A stretch of 64,000 nucleotides of DNA from Nocardioides sp. ChNu-153 (GTDB taxonomy: Bacteria; Actinomycetota; Actinomycetes; Propionibacteriales; Nocardioidaceae). Every line of letters begins with the position of its first letter. Within the stretch, counting starts at the first letter, position 1. Shown one piece after another: positions 1 to 7,730 of the stretch. The DNA lies in contig NZ_JADEVT010000002.1 in the NCBI RefSeq assembly GCF_030466625.1, forward strand, positions 372,001-436,000, read 5' to 3'. The position numbers were made by a program, and so were the translations under genes. Under the pieces are notes generated by a model. It saw only the letters and a program-made list of their open reading frames with translations. It made no database searches and was not told the origin of the DNA.

Positions 1-1497
1 CACGGTCGTGGCCGCCCCGGTGCCCGCCCCGGTGGTGGGCGCGTCCCCGTCGACGGCCTGGCCGCTGCGGGTCCGGGTGCGCGTGCGGTTGCGGTTGCCG
101 GTCGGGCGGTCGCCCTGGCGGCGCTCCCGCGGCTCGCGCGAGGGGGACTCGCGGGGCTCCCGGGGCTTCTCGGGCACGATGCGGCCCTTGGTGCCCTCGG
201 CGATGCCCATGTCGGTGTAGAGGTGGGCGGAGGTCGAGTAGGTCTCCACCGGCTCGTCGAACGGCAGGTCGAGGGTCTTGTTGATGACCTTCCAGCGCGT
301 CACGTCGGCCCAGTCGACGAACGTGACGGCGACACCCGTGGCGCCGGCGCGGCCGGTGCGACCGATGCGGTGCACGTAGGTCTTGTCGTCCTCGGGGCAC
401 GTGTAGTTGATGACGTGGCTGACGCCGGCGACGTCGATGCCGCGGGCCGCGACGTCGGTCGCGACGAGCACGCGCAGCTTGTCCTCGCGGAACTTGGCCA
501 GCGCCTTCTCGCGCGCGGCCTGCGCCATGTCGCCGTGCAGGGGGCTGGCGGCGAACCCGCGCTCGGCGAGGTCGTCGGCCACCCGCTGCGCCTGGCGCTT
601 CGTGCGGGTGAAGACGATGACCTTGTCGGAGACCTCGGCCTGCAGGATGCGGCCGATGATCTCGGGCTTGTCGAGGTCGTGCGCCTGGTAGACGAACTGC
701 GCCGTCGCGGGCACGGTCGCGTTCTCGTACGACGACTCGGCGCGGATGTTCATGGGGGTGCGCATGTGCATGCGGGCCAGCGCGACGATCGCCGAGGGCA
801 TCGTGGCGGAGAACAGCATGGTCTGGCGCGAGTCCGGCGTCTTCGCGAGCAGCCGCTCGACGTCGGGCAGGAAGCCGAGGTCGAGCATCTCGTCGGCCTC
901 GTCGAGCACGAGCGAGCGCACGTGCGACAGGTCGAGGGCGCGGCGGTTCGCGAGGTCGAGCAGGCGGCCGGGGGTGCCGACGACGACGTCGACACCGCTC
1001 TCGAGCGCCTCGAGCTGCGGCTCGTAGCCGACGCCGCCGTAGACGGTCAGCACGCGGATGCCGCGGTCGGTGCCCGCCAGCTTGAGGTCGTTCGACACCT
1101 GCAGGGCGAGCTCGCGCGTGGGGGCGACGACGAGGGCCTGCGGCTTGCCGGCCGGCAGCGCGTCGTACCCGGGGTCGCCGGCGGCGACGCAACGCTGGAG
1201 CACCGGGATGCCGAAGGCGAGGGTCTTGCCGGTGCCCGTGCGGGCCTGGCCGATGAGGTCGGTGCCGGCCAGCGCGACCGAGAGGGTCATCTCCTGGATG
1301 GCGAACGGGGTGACGATGCCGGCGCGCTCGAGGGCGTCGCAGATCTGCGGGTGCACGCCGAGCGTGCGGAAGGTGGTGGTCAGTGTCCTCTTCGCTTTCG
1401 TGAGCAGGTCGGTGTGGCCGACCCGTCGACGCGCGCCGCCCGCGGCGCCGGGAGGGGCTTGCGGTTGCGGCGGGAGAAAGAGGTCTGCCACGCACAT
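1..1497 (-). CDS. DEAD-box ATP-dependent RNA helicase (3' end outside window)
   Basis: Reverse-strand reading frame open to the window edge; the C-terminus is missing. All helicase motifs are readable: Q motif FAIQ, Walker A ARTGTGKT, a DEAD box at 892-903, a SAT motif, and the C-terminal lobe with HRIGRTGRAG. The visible tail is rich in Arg, Pro and Glu, as in RhlE-like and cold-shock helicases. It should unwind RNA duplexes, for example in ribosome assembly or mRNA turnover. The start is uncertain: ATG at 1497 and GTG at 1491 are both in frame, neither has a good ribosome site, and strong family similarity begins about 35-40 residues in (LTTTFRTLGV). It is divergent from the ferritin-like gene, as rhlE is from Rv3210c in mycobacteria. 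Confidence 0.88.
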   Translation of the reverse strand, partial: MCVADLFLPPQPQAPPGAAGGARRRVGHTDLLTKAKRTLTTTFRTLGVHPQICDALERAGIVTPFAIQEMTLSVALAGTDLIGQARTGTGKTLAFGIPVLQRCVAAGDPGYDALPAGKPQALVVAPTRELALQVSNDLKLAGTDRGIRVLTVYGGVGYEPQLEALESGVDVVVGTPGRLLDLANRRALDLSHVRSLVLDEADEMLDLGFLPDVERLLAKTPDSRQTMLFSATMPSAIVALARMHMRTPMNIRAESSYENATVPATAQFVYQAHDLDKPEIIGRILQAEVSDKVIVFTRTKRQAQRVADDLAERGFAASPLHGDMAQAAREKALAKFREDKLRVLVATDVAARGIDVAGVSHVINYTCPEDDKTYVHRIGRTGRAGATGVAVTFVDWADVTRWKVINKTLDLPFDEPVETYSTSAHLYTDMGIAEGTKGRIVPEKPREPRESPSREPRERRQGDRPTGNRNRTRTRTRSGQAVDGDAPTTGAGTGAATTV

Positions 1498-1611
1498 GCC
1501 GGCGGGGACGTCCCGCCGATCACCGGGTGCGGTCCCGCGTCGGCCGTCCGGGGGTCCGGGTGGGGCTCAGGAGGGGCGCGGGGTGCGCTCGGTGCCACCC
1601 AGTGTATCGCC

Positions 1612-1617
1612 TAGGCT
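1612..1617 (+). promoter_or_regulatory. -10 box (TAGGCT) of a leaderless promoter
   Basis: TAGGCT lies 7 nt before the ATG at 1625, so transcription would begin at or next to the A of the start codon. No Shine-Dalgarno sequence lies between. The same arrangement precedes nine other genes in the window. Confidence 0.65.
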
Positions 1618-1624
1618 GCGCCGC

Positions 1625-2326
1625 ATGAGCGATTCCCCCGCCGGCGCCCCCTCCGCCGCGCTCGAGGACCCGGTGTACCGGGCCGCGGTCGTGGACCTCC
1701 TGGGCGCCGTGGCGTACGGCGAGATCTCCGCGTTCGAGCGCCTGGCGGAGGACGCCAAGCTCGCGCCGACGCTCGAGGACAAGCTCGAGCTCGCCACCCT
1801 CGCGGCCAGCCAGCTCGCCGAGCTGGACGCGCTGCGCGAGCGGCTCGTCGAGCTGGGGGCCGACCCGTTCGAGGCCATGGCCCCGTTCCGGCGGCCCATC
1901 GAGGACTTCCACCGCCACACCGCCCCCGCCGACTGGTGGGAGAGCCTCGTCAAGGCGTACGTCGGGGACGGGCTCGCCGCTGACTTCTACCGCGAGGTCG
2001 CCGCGTTCCTCGACCCGGCCACCCGCGACCTCGTCATCGCCACGCTGGGGGACACCCGGCACTCCGAGTTCGTGGTCGACCGCGTGCGCGCCGCCTTCGA
2101 GACGCAGCCCCGGCTCGCCGGCCGCCTCGCCCTGTGGGGTCGCCGCCTCATGGGGGAGGCGCTCACCCAGGCCCAGCGCGTGGCCGCCGAGCGCGACGCG
2201 CTCTCCGCCCTGCTCGCCGGGGGAGTGGCCGACGCCGGCCTCGACCTGGCCGCGGTCGGCCGCATGTTCACCCGCATGACGGAGCAGCACGCCGCCCGCA
2301 TGACGAAGCTGGGGCTGGCCCACTGA
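1625..2326 (+). CDS. ferritin-like fold protein (Rv3210c-type)
   Basis: A 233-residue protein, largely helical, of the actinobacterial ferritin-like family that sits beside rhlE. Helices carry candidate carboxylate/histidine ligands (YGEISAFERL near the N-terminus, GDTRHSEF in the middle, MTEQHAARM at the C-terminus), which would suit a metal-binding four-helix bundle. Whether it binds a di-iron centre or has enzyme activity cannot be read from the sequence; family members are sometimes compared with tRNA hydroxylase MiaE. Start ATG 1625 is fixed by a TAGGCT -10 box placed for leaderless transcription. The downstream hydrolase follows closely and is probably cotranscribed. Confidence 0.82.
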   Translation: MSDSPAGAPSAALEDPVYRAAVVDLLGAVAYGEISAFERLAEDAKLAPTLEDKLELATLAASQLAELDALRERLVELGADPFEAMAPFRRPIEDFHRHTAPADWWESLVKAYVGDGLAADFYREVAAFLDPATRDLVIATLGDTRHSEFVVDRVRAAFETQPRLAGRLALWGRRLMGEALTQAQRVAAERDALSALLAGGVADAGLDLAAVGRMFTRMTEQHAARMTKLGLAH

Positions 2327-2397
2327 GCCGCCCACCCACCGGCCCGCCGGCCCGCCCGGCCGCCGGGGAGGCCCCCGGTACGCCGCTGCCGCCCGTC

Positions 2398-3234
2398 GTG
2401 CTCGTCGCGCCGGCGATGGCGATCGGGTCGGGCTACTACCGCCCGCTGGTCGAGGAGATCCGCGCCCGGGGCTGGGAGGCGGAGACGCTGCCGCGCCGGG
2501 GCCACGAGGCCGACGGCGTCCGCGCGTCGCGCGCGCACGACTGGGGCTACGCCGACGAGATCGACGAGATGGCCGCCGCGGTGGCGCGCCGGCGGGCCGC
2601 CGAGGAGGACCGGCCGGTCCTCCTGCTCGGCCACAGCATGGGCGGGCAGATGGCGGTCGGCCACCAGCTGACGCGCGACCCGGCCGACGGCCTCGTGCTC
2701 GTCGGCGCGTCGCTGCCGCACCACGTCCTCTACCCGCGGCGCGGGCCGGGCATCGTCGCGCTCGCCGCGCTGGTGCCGGCCGTCACGGCCCTCGTCGGGC
2801 ACCACCCGCGACCGCTGTTCGGCGGGCCGGGCGGACGGACCCTCATGCGCGAGTGGGCCTGGATGGCGCTGACGGGGCGCCCGCCGTACCGGACCGGGCG
2901 GGGGCTCGGCGGCCCCGTGCTGTCGGTGACGCTCGAGGGCGACCGGATGGCGCCCGAGCGGGCCAACCGGGTGCTGGCGACGCGGTGGGCGGGCGACGCC
3001 GCGCGGGTGACGCACTGGACGTACCGCACGCGGGACGTGCCCGAGGGCGGCAGCAACGACCACGTGCGCTGGGTGCGCTCGCCGGGACCCGTGGTCGACC
3101 GGCTGGTGGCGTGGTGGGAGGCCGCAAGGGCCGGGGGAGCGGAGCGCCCGGACGCCGCGGCGACCGGGCACCCCGCGGGGGCTCAGCCCCGGAAGCCGAC
3201 GGCGCCGACGCTCGGCGAGCCGATCTCGACGTAG
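2398..3234 (+). CDS. alpha/beta hydrolase
   Basis: An alpha/beta-hydrolase fold protein of about 278 residues. It opens with a beta strand VLVAPAMAIGSGYYRPLVEEI, has a nucleophile elbow GHSMGGQ (Ser at about residue 81), and a histidine near the C-terminus in SNDHVRWVRSPG that may complete the triad. The substrate is unknown; it could be an esterase or lipase of the serine hydrolase type. The start is unclear: GTG 2398 is the first standard codon in this frame after the upstream gene, but homologous sequence may extend back to a CTG at 2323 that overlaps the preceding stop. Its 3' end overlaps the convergent DUF3107 gene by 52 bp. Confidence 0.75.
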   Translation: MLVAPAMAIGSGYYRPLVEEIRARGWEAETLPRRGHEADGVRASRAHDWGYADEIDEMAAAVARRRAAEEDRPVLLLGHSMGGQMAVGHQLTRDPADGLVLVGASLPHHVLYPRRGPGIVALAALVPAVTALVGHHPRPLFGGPGGRTLMREWAWMALTGRPPYRTGRGLGGPVLSVTLEGDRMAPERANRVLATRWAGDAARVTHWTYRTRDVPEGGSNDHVRWVRSPGPVVDRLVAWWEAARAGGAERPDAAATGHPAGAQPRKPTAPTLGEPIST

Positions 3235-3395
3235 GCGAGCTTCGCGACCGGCACGATCACGCGGCGGCCCTTCGTGTCGGTGAGCTCGAGCAGGTCGCCG
3301 GCGCCGCGGACGAGGTCGGCGACGGCGTCGGCCTCGAGGTTGGTCTCGACGACGATCTCGCGCGGGGCGTGCTGGACGCCGATCTTGATCTCCAT
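3183..3395 (-). CDS. DUF3107 family small protein
   Basis: A 70-residue protein matching the DUF3107 family (M. tuberculosis Rv3208A/TB9.4). It begins MEIKIGVQHAPREIVVETN, followed by a short helix and a beta strand ending VAKLAYVEIG, and is conserved across actinobacteria. Function is unknown. Start ATG 3395 has GGAGGA about 6 nt upstream. It lies downstream of the TetR gene on the same strand, 108 bp away, the same order as in mycobacteria, so the two may share a transcript. The end overlaps the convergent hydrolase gene. Confidence 0.85.
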   Translation of the reverse strand: MEIKIGVQHAPREIVVETNLEADAVADLVRGAGDLLELTDTKGRRVIVPVAKLAYVEIGSPSVGAVGFRG

Positions 3396-3503
3396 GGGGT
3401 TCCTCCGCAGGTTGGTCGGGGCCGCGGGCGGCCCGGACGGTCGGTCGGACGGGTGGTGCGGGTGGGTCGGGCGGTGCGGTGACGCTGCCGGTACGACGAC
3501 CGC

Positions 3504-4163
3504 TCAGGCCGGCGTGCCGTCCTCGTGCTCGTCGTGCTTGGGGTAGCCCCGGATCCCGCGCCAGGCGAGGCCCGACACGAGGTCGACGGCCTGCTGGATC
3601 GTGATGCCGGAGGTCTCCGAGAGCCAGAACCGGGCGCTGACCTGCGCCATTCCCACCAGCGACACGGCGAGGAGCCGCGCGGCCTCGTCGGGCAGGCCGG
3701 TGTCGTCGCGGATCACGTCGGCGACGAGCTCGGCGGTCTCGGAGGTGACGCGCTCGACCTGGGCGCGCACGGCCGGCTCGCTCGTCAGGTCGGACTCGAA
3801 GACGAGCCGGAACGCGCCCGTCTCGGCCGCGACGTAGTCGTAGAACGCCTTGATGGCGGCGGTGACGCGCAGCTTGTTGTCGCCGGTGGAGGAGAGCGCC
3901 TCGCGGCACTGCGCGATCACGGCGGCGCAGGACTCGTCGAGCAGCGCCAGGTAGAGGTCGAGCTTGCCCGGGAAGTGCTGGTAGAGGACGGGCTTGGAGA
4001 CCCCGGCGCGCTCCGCGATGTCGTCCATCGCCGCGGCGTGGTAGCCCTGCGCGACGAAGACCTCCAGCGCCGACTCCAGCAGCTGCGCGCGGCGCTCCCT
4101 CCGGGGGAGCCGACCGCCGCGGGGGCGTGCGCCCCCGCCGAGTGCGAAGTCTCCGATGCCCAC
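3504..4163 (-). CDS. TetR-family transcriptional regulator (Rv3208-type)
   Basis: A 219-residue one-component regulator. The N-terminal helix-turn-helix is typical: RRERRAQLLESALEVFVAQGY, then MDDIAERAGVSKPVLYQHFPGKLDLYLALLD. The C-terminal part is a helical ligand and dimer domain of unknown ligand. Start GTG 4163 is chosen because GAGGAG sits 6 nt upstream; the frame is open further up but lacks a ribosome site. The position between DUF3107 and a divergent moeZ equals the Rv3208A-Rv3208-moeB1 region of mycobacteria. The short divergent gap to moeZ is a natural site for autoregulation, although I could not pick out an operator. Confidence 0.88.
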   Translation of the reverse strand: MGIGDFALGGGARPRGGRLPRRERRAQLLESALEVFVAQGYHAAAMDDIAERAGVSKPVLYQHFPGKLDLYLALLDESCAAVIAQCREALSSTGDNKLRVTAAIKAFYDYVAAETGAFRLVFESDLTSEPAVRAQVERVTSETAELVADVIRDDTGLPDEAARLLAVSLVGMAQVSARFWLSETSGITIQQAVDLVSGLAWRGIRGYPKHDEHEDGTPA

Positions 4164-4338
4164 GTCGTTCTCCTCGTCTCCATCTCCCTGCGGCACGGCC
4201 GCGGCGCCCGAGCCTACCGTCCGGATGACGGACGGCTGCGGGGCGGTCGGGGCGGGCGGCGGGAACATGGGGACCGCGGTCGGTGTTGGCCGATCACCAG
4301 GCCCCTCGCGGGGCTCCGTCCCGGACGAGGAGAACCCG

Positions 4339-5565
4339 TTGTCCTTCCCTGCACTCGTGGAGCCGGCCGACGAGCTGACCGTCGACGAGGTCCGCCGCTA
4401 CAGCCGCCACCTGATCATCCCCGACGTCGGGATGACGGGGCAGAAGCGGCTGAAGAACGCCAAGGTGCTGGTGATCGGCGCCGGCGGTCTCGGCAGCCCG
4501 GCGCTCATGTACCTGGCGGCGGCCGGCGTGGGCACCCTCGGCATCGTCGAGTTCGACGAGGTGGACGAGTCGAACCTGCAGCGCCAGATCATCCACGGCC
4601 AGTCCGACGTCGGGCGGCCCAAGGCGCAGTCGGCGAAGGAGTCGGTGCAGGAGATCAACCCGCTCGTCGACGTCGTCGTCTACGAGGAGCGCCTCGACAA
4701 CGACAACGTGCTGCAGGTCTTCGAGGGCTGGGACCTCATCGTCGACGGCACGGACAACTTCGCGACGCGCTACATGGTCAACGACGCGGCGTACTTCTTG
4801 AAGATCCCCTACGTGTGGGGCTCGATCTACCGCTTCGACGGCCAGGCGTCGGTCTTCTGGCCCCACGCGGTCGACGAGGACGGCACCTCGGCCGAGGCGC
4901 CCTGCTACCGCTGCCTCTACCCCGAGCCGCCCCCGCCGGGCATGGTCCCCTCGTGCGCCGAGGGCGGCGTGCTCGGCGTGCTCTGCGCGTCGATCGGCTC
5001 CATCCAGGTCAACGAGGCCATCAAGGTGCTCACCGGCGCCGGCGAGCCCATCGTGGGCAAGCTGATGATCTACGACGCCCTCGAGATGGAGTACCGCAAG
5101 CTGAAGGTCCGCAAGGACCCCAACTGCGCGCTCTGCGGGGACAACCCGACGGTCACCGGTCTCATCGACTACGAGTCGTTCTGCGGCGCGGTCTCCGACG
5201 AGGCCGCCGACGCGGCCGCCGGCTCGACCATCTCCGTCGTGCAGCTCGAGCACATGCTGAAGGAGCGCGAGGAGGGCACGCGCGACTTCGTGCTCGTCGA
5301 CGTGCGCGAGCCCAACGAGTACGAGATCAACAAGATCCCCGGCTCCGTCCTCATCCCCAAGGGCGAGTTCCTCAACGGCAACGCGCTCGCCGACCTCCCG
5401 TCGGTCGACTCGGGCACCCAGGTCGTCCTGCACTGCAAGAGCGGCGTGCGCTCGGCCGAGGCCCTCGCGGTGATCAAGGGCGCCGGGTACGACGACGCCG
5501 TCCACGTCGGCGGCGGCGTGGTCGCCTGGGTCAACCAGATCGACCCGAGCCAGCCGGCGTACTGA
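4339..5565 (+). CDS. moeZ: MoeZ-type adenylyltransferase/sulfurtransferase
   Basis: A 408-residue fusion of a MoeB/ThiF-like E1 domain and a C-terminal rhodanese domain. The E1 part has the nucleotide loop GAGGLGSP (about residues 48-55) and two zinc-binding CxxC pairs (CYRC near 189 and CALC near 263). The rhodanese domain has the active-site loop CKSGVRS with Cys366. Proteins of this type adenylate and thiocarboxylate small sulfur carriers such as MoaD, ThiS or CysO for molybdopterin, thiamine or cysteine synthesis. The start is TTG 4339, preceded by GAGGAGAA at 4 nt spacing and matching the usual N-terminus (SFPALVEPADELTVDEVRRYSRH). A strong terminator follows. Confidence 0.93.
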   Translation: MSFPALVEPADELTVDEVRRYSRHLIIPDVGMTGQKRLKNAKVLVIGAGGLGSPALMYLAAAGVGTLGIVEFDEVDESNLQRQIIHGQSDVGRPKAQSAKESVQEINPLVDVVVYEERLDNDNVLQVFEGWDLIVDGTDNFATRYMVNDAAYFLKIPYVWGSIYRFDGQASVFWPHAVDEDGTSAEAPCYRCLYPEPPPPGMVPSCAEGGVLGVLCASIGSIQVNEAIKVLTGAGEPIVGKLMIYDALEMEYRKLKVRKDPNCALCGDNPTVTGLIDYESFCGAVSDEAADAAAGSTISVVQLEHMLKEREEGTRDFVLVDVREPNEYEINKIPGSVLIPKGEFLNGNALADLPSVDSGTQVVLHCKSGVRSAEALAVIKGAGYDDAVHVGGGVVAWVNQIDPSQPAY

Positions 5566-5585
5566 GCCAGCCGCACCAGCCGCAC

Positions 5586-5630
5586 CGCACCGGGGCCCGG
5601 CGAGCACGACGCTCGCCGGGCCCCGGTGCG
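5586..5630 (+). terminator. strong hairpin terminator after moeZ
   Basis: A perfect 20-bp inverted repeat with a 5-nt ACGAC loop (arms 5586-5605 and 5611-5630), almost pure GC, lies 20 bp after the moeZ stop. There is no T-tract, as is common for actinobacterial hairpin terminators. Confidence 0.85.
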
Positions 5631-5708
5631 TCCGGGCCGGCAGCAGGACCGGGGCCCGGGGCGCAGACCGCCGCGTAACTGGCCGCGACGTGTGTCGTTC
5701 GTCACCAC

Positions 5709-6593
5709 ATGACCCCCTCTCGGACCTCCCTCCCCGTCCGCGCCGGCGCCGTCCTCGCCGTCGGCGCCCTCACCGCCGCGCTCGGCACCGCCACCGCCCC
5801 GTCCGCCTCCGCCGCGCCCCGCACGACCTGGGCCGACGCGGACACCGCCGCCATCCACCCGGGCGTGCAGATGTACACCGAGGGCGGCCAGTGCACCGGC
5901 AACTTCGTCTTCACCGACGCCGACGGCGCGACGTACGTCGGGTACGCCGCGCACTGCGCCGGCACCGGGGAGGCGACCGACACCGACGGCTGCGAGGCGG
6001 GCTCCCTGCCGCTCGGCACCCGCGTCGACTTCGTCGAGGGCGGGTCGCTGCTGGGGGCGGGCACCCGGGTGGGCGGCGGCACGCTCGTCTACTCGAGCTG
6101 GCTGGCCATGGAGGCGACGGGCGAGACCGACGCCGACACGTGCGCCTACAACGACTTCGCGCTGGTCGAGGTCGACGCCGCGGACGCCGGCGACGTCAAC
6201 CCGTCGGTGCCCTTCCACGGCGGCCCCGTCGCGCTCGCGACCGACGGTGCGGCGGCCGGCTCCACCGTCTACTCCTTCGGCAACTCGAGCCTGCGCGCCG
6301 GCATCGAGCTGCTCTCGCCCAAGGTCGGTCTCAGCCTCGGCCAGAGCGGTGGCGGCTGGACCCACTCGGTCTACACCCTCACCCCCGGCGTGCCGGGCGA
6401 CTCCGGCTCGGGCTTCCTCGACGCGCAGGGCCGCGCGCTCGGCACCCTGTCGACGCTCGCCCTCGCGCCCCTGCCCGCGTCCAACGGCGTGGGCGACCTG
6501 TCGCGCGAGCTGGCGTACGCCCAGCAGCACTCGGGCATCGCCGGGCTCGCGCTCGTCCCGGGCACGGAGCCGTTCCGGGGGCTGCTCGGCTGA
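5709..6593 (+). CDS. secreted trypsin-like serine protease (S1 family)
   Basis: A 294-residue exported protein. The signal peptide is clear: charged start (MTPSRTSLPVR), hydrophobic core, and cleavage after ASA near residue 36. The mature part has a chymotrypsin-fold triad: His82 in YAAHCAG, Asp149 in NDFALVEVD, and Ser232 in PGDSGSG. Several cysteines (GGQCTGNF, AHCAG, DGCEAG, DTCAYN) probably form disulfides, as in actinobacterial extracellular proteases. No pro-domain or transmembrane anchor is visible, so it may be released directly. The substrate is unknown. The gene stands alone between a terminator and the alkyltransferase-like gene, and I see no clear ribosome site before ATG 5709. 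Confidence 0.87.
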   Translation: MTPSRTSLPVRAGAVLAVGALTAALGTATAPSASAAPRTTWADADTAAIHPGVQMYTEGGQCTGNFVFTDADGATYVGYAAHCAGTGEATDTDGCEAGSLPLGTRVDFVEGGSLLGAGTRVGGGTLVYSSWLAMEATGETDADTCAYNDFALVEVDAADAGDVNPSVPFHGGPVALATDGAAAGSTVYSFGNSSLRAGIELLSPKVGLSLGQSGGGWTHSVYTLTPGVPGDSGSGFLDAQGRALGTLSTLALAPLPASNGVGDLSRELAYAQQHSGIAGLALVPGTEPFRGLLG

Positions 6594-6694
6594 GCACCCG
6601 GAGGATCTCGGGCGGCTCCCTCGTGGAGGGGGCAGGAGGAGGGGGTCGGCCCGCGCCGGCCCCCTCCGTCCGCCGTACCCGGGAGACTGGCGCC

Positions 6695-7039
6695 ATGAGC
6701 ACCGACGAGCGCTTCGCCGAGGCCGTGCTGCGGGTCGTCGAGGCCGTCCCCCCGGGGCGCGTGACGACGTACGGCGCGATCGCCGACGTGGTGGGCAGCG
6801 GCCCGCGCCGCGTCGGCTCGGTCCTGGCGCGCGACGGCGGGGGCGTGCCGTGGTGGCGGGTCGTGCGGGCGGACGGCTCGCACCCGCCCCAGATCCGCGA
6901 CCGCTCGGCGGTCGAGCACGCCGCCGAGGGCACCCCGCGGCGCCCCTCGGGGCGCGTCGACGTCGCCGCCGCCTTCTGGCAGCCGGACCCGGGTCCCCCT
7001 AGGGTCGGGCCGGACGCGGACCACGGCGAGGGGGACTGA
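6695..7039 (+). CDS. alkyltransferase-like protein (ATL), no acceptor cysteine
   Basis: A 114-residue protein of the MGMT/Ogt fold with the DNA-binding helix region VPPGRVTTYGAIADVVG and the arginine-finger region (GPRRVGSVLARDG). The catalytic motif of true alkyltransferases, PCHR, is here PWWR (in GVPWWRVVRADG), so the methyl-accepting Cys is replaced by Trp. This is the hallmark of ATL proteins, which bind O6-alkylguanine and flag it for nucleotide excision repair instead of removing the alkyl group. The 3' end overlaps the response regulator start by 1 nt (TGATG), so the two are translationally coupled. GGGAG lies about 7-10 nt upstream of ATG 6695. Confidence 0.86.
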   Translation: MSTDERFAEAVLRVVEAVPPGRVTTYGAIADVVGSGPRRVGSVLARDGGGVPWWRVVRADGSHPPQIRDRSAVEHAAEGTPRRPSGRVDVAAAFWQPDPGPPRVGPDADHGEGD

Positions 7040-7728
7040 TGGAGCAGAGCGCACCGGCGACGAGGGTGATGGTCGTCGACGACCACCCGATGTGGCGCGA
7101 CGCGGTCGAGCGCGACCTCGTCGCCGCCGGCTTCGAGGTCGTCGCCGTCGCCGCCAACGGCACCGAGGCCCTCAACCGCTTCAAGGCCGCGCGCCCGCAG
7201 GTGGTCGTGCTCGACCTGCAGATCCCCGAGCCCAGCGGCGTCGAGGTGACGGCACAGGCGCTGGCCCACGACCCGTCGGCGCGGGTGCTCATCCTGTCGG
7301 CCTCCGGCGAGCAGGCGGACGTGCTCGCCGCGGTCAAGGCGGGCGCGACCGGCTACCTCGTGAAGTCGGCGTCGCGGGAGGAGCTGATCGCCGCGGTGCG
7401 CCGCGTGCACGCCGGCGACACCGTCTTCACGCCGGGCCTGGCCGGGCTCGTCCTGGGGGAGTTCCGCCGCATCTCCGGCGGCGACGCCCCCGACGACGGT
7501 GCGCCGCAGCTCACCGAGCGCGAGACGGAGATCCTCCGGTTCGTCGCGAAGGGCATGTCCTACAAGCAGATCGCGGAGCGGCTCGTGCTGTCGCACCGCA
7601 CGGTGCAGAACCACGTGCAGAACACCCTGCGCAAGCTGCAGCTGCACAACCGGGTCGAGCTGACGCGTTGGGCGATCGCGCAGGGTCTCGAGGACCTCGA
7701 CGACCCCGCCGGCGACGAGGACGCCTGA
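7039..7728 (+). CDS. LuxR/NarL-family response regulator
   Basis: A 229-residue two-domain regulator. The receiver domain has the acidic pair in VMVVDDH, the phospho-acceptor Asp in VVVLDLQIPEPSG (about residue 58), the conserved Ser in LILSAS, and the Lys in YLVKSAS. The C-terminal NarL-type helix-turn-helix reads LTERETEILRFVAKGMSYKQIAERL, followed by the recognition helix SHRTVQNHVQNTLRKL. No histidine kinase gene is adjacent, so it is an orphan here. Its start overlaps the ATL stop by 1 nt and the coiled-coil gene follows 2 nt after its stop, making a probable three-gene operon. Confidence 0.92.
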   Translation: MEQSAPATRVMVVDDHPMWRDAVERDLVAAGFEVVAVAANGTEALNRFKAARPQVVVLDLQIPEPSGVEVTAQALAHDPSARVLILSASGEQADVLAAVKAGATGYLVKSASREELIAAVRRVHAGDTVFTPGLAGLVLGEFRRISGGDAPDDGAPQLTERETEILRFVAKGMSYKQIAERLVLSHRTVQNHVQNTLRKLQLHNRVELTRWAIAQGLEDLDDPAGDEDA

Positions 7729-7730
7729 CG

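Noticed and set aside
223..1614. Long + strand open frame opposite the helicase
   Set aside because: It mirrors the helicase codons; in DNA of this GC content the antisense frame stays open. Amino-acid composition (Val, Arg, Gly, Asp, His) is that of a shadow frame and no family motif is present.
5641..5708. Promoter of the secreted protease
   Set aside because: TAACTG near 5675 could be a -10, but spacing and -35 are not convincing and there is no ribosome site, so I list no promoter.
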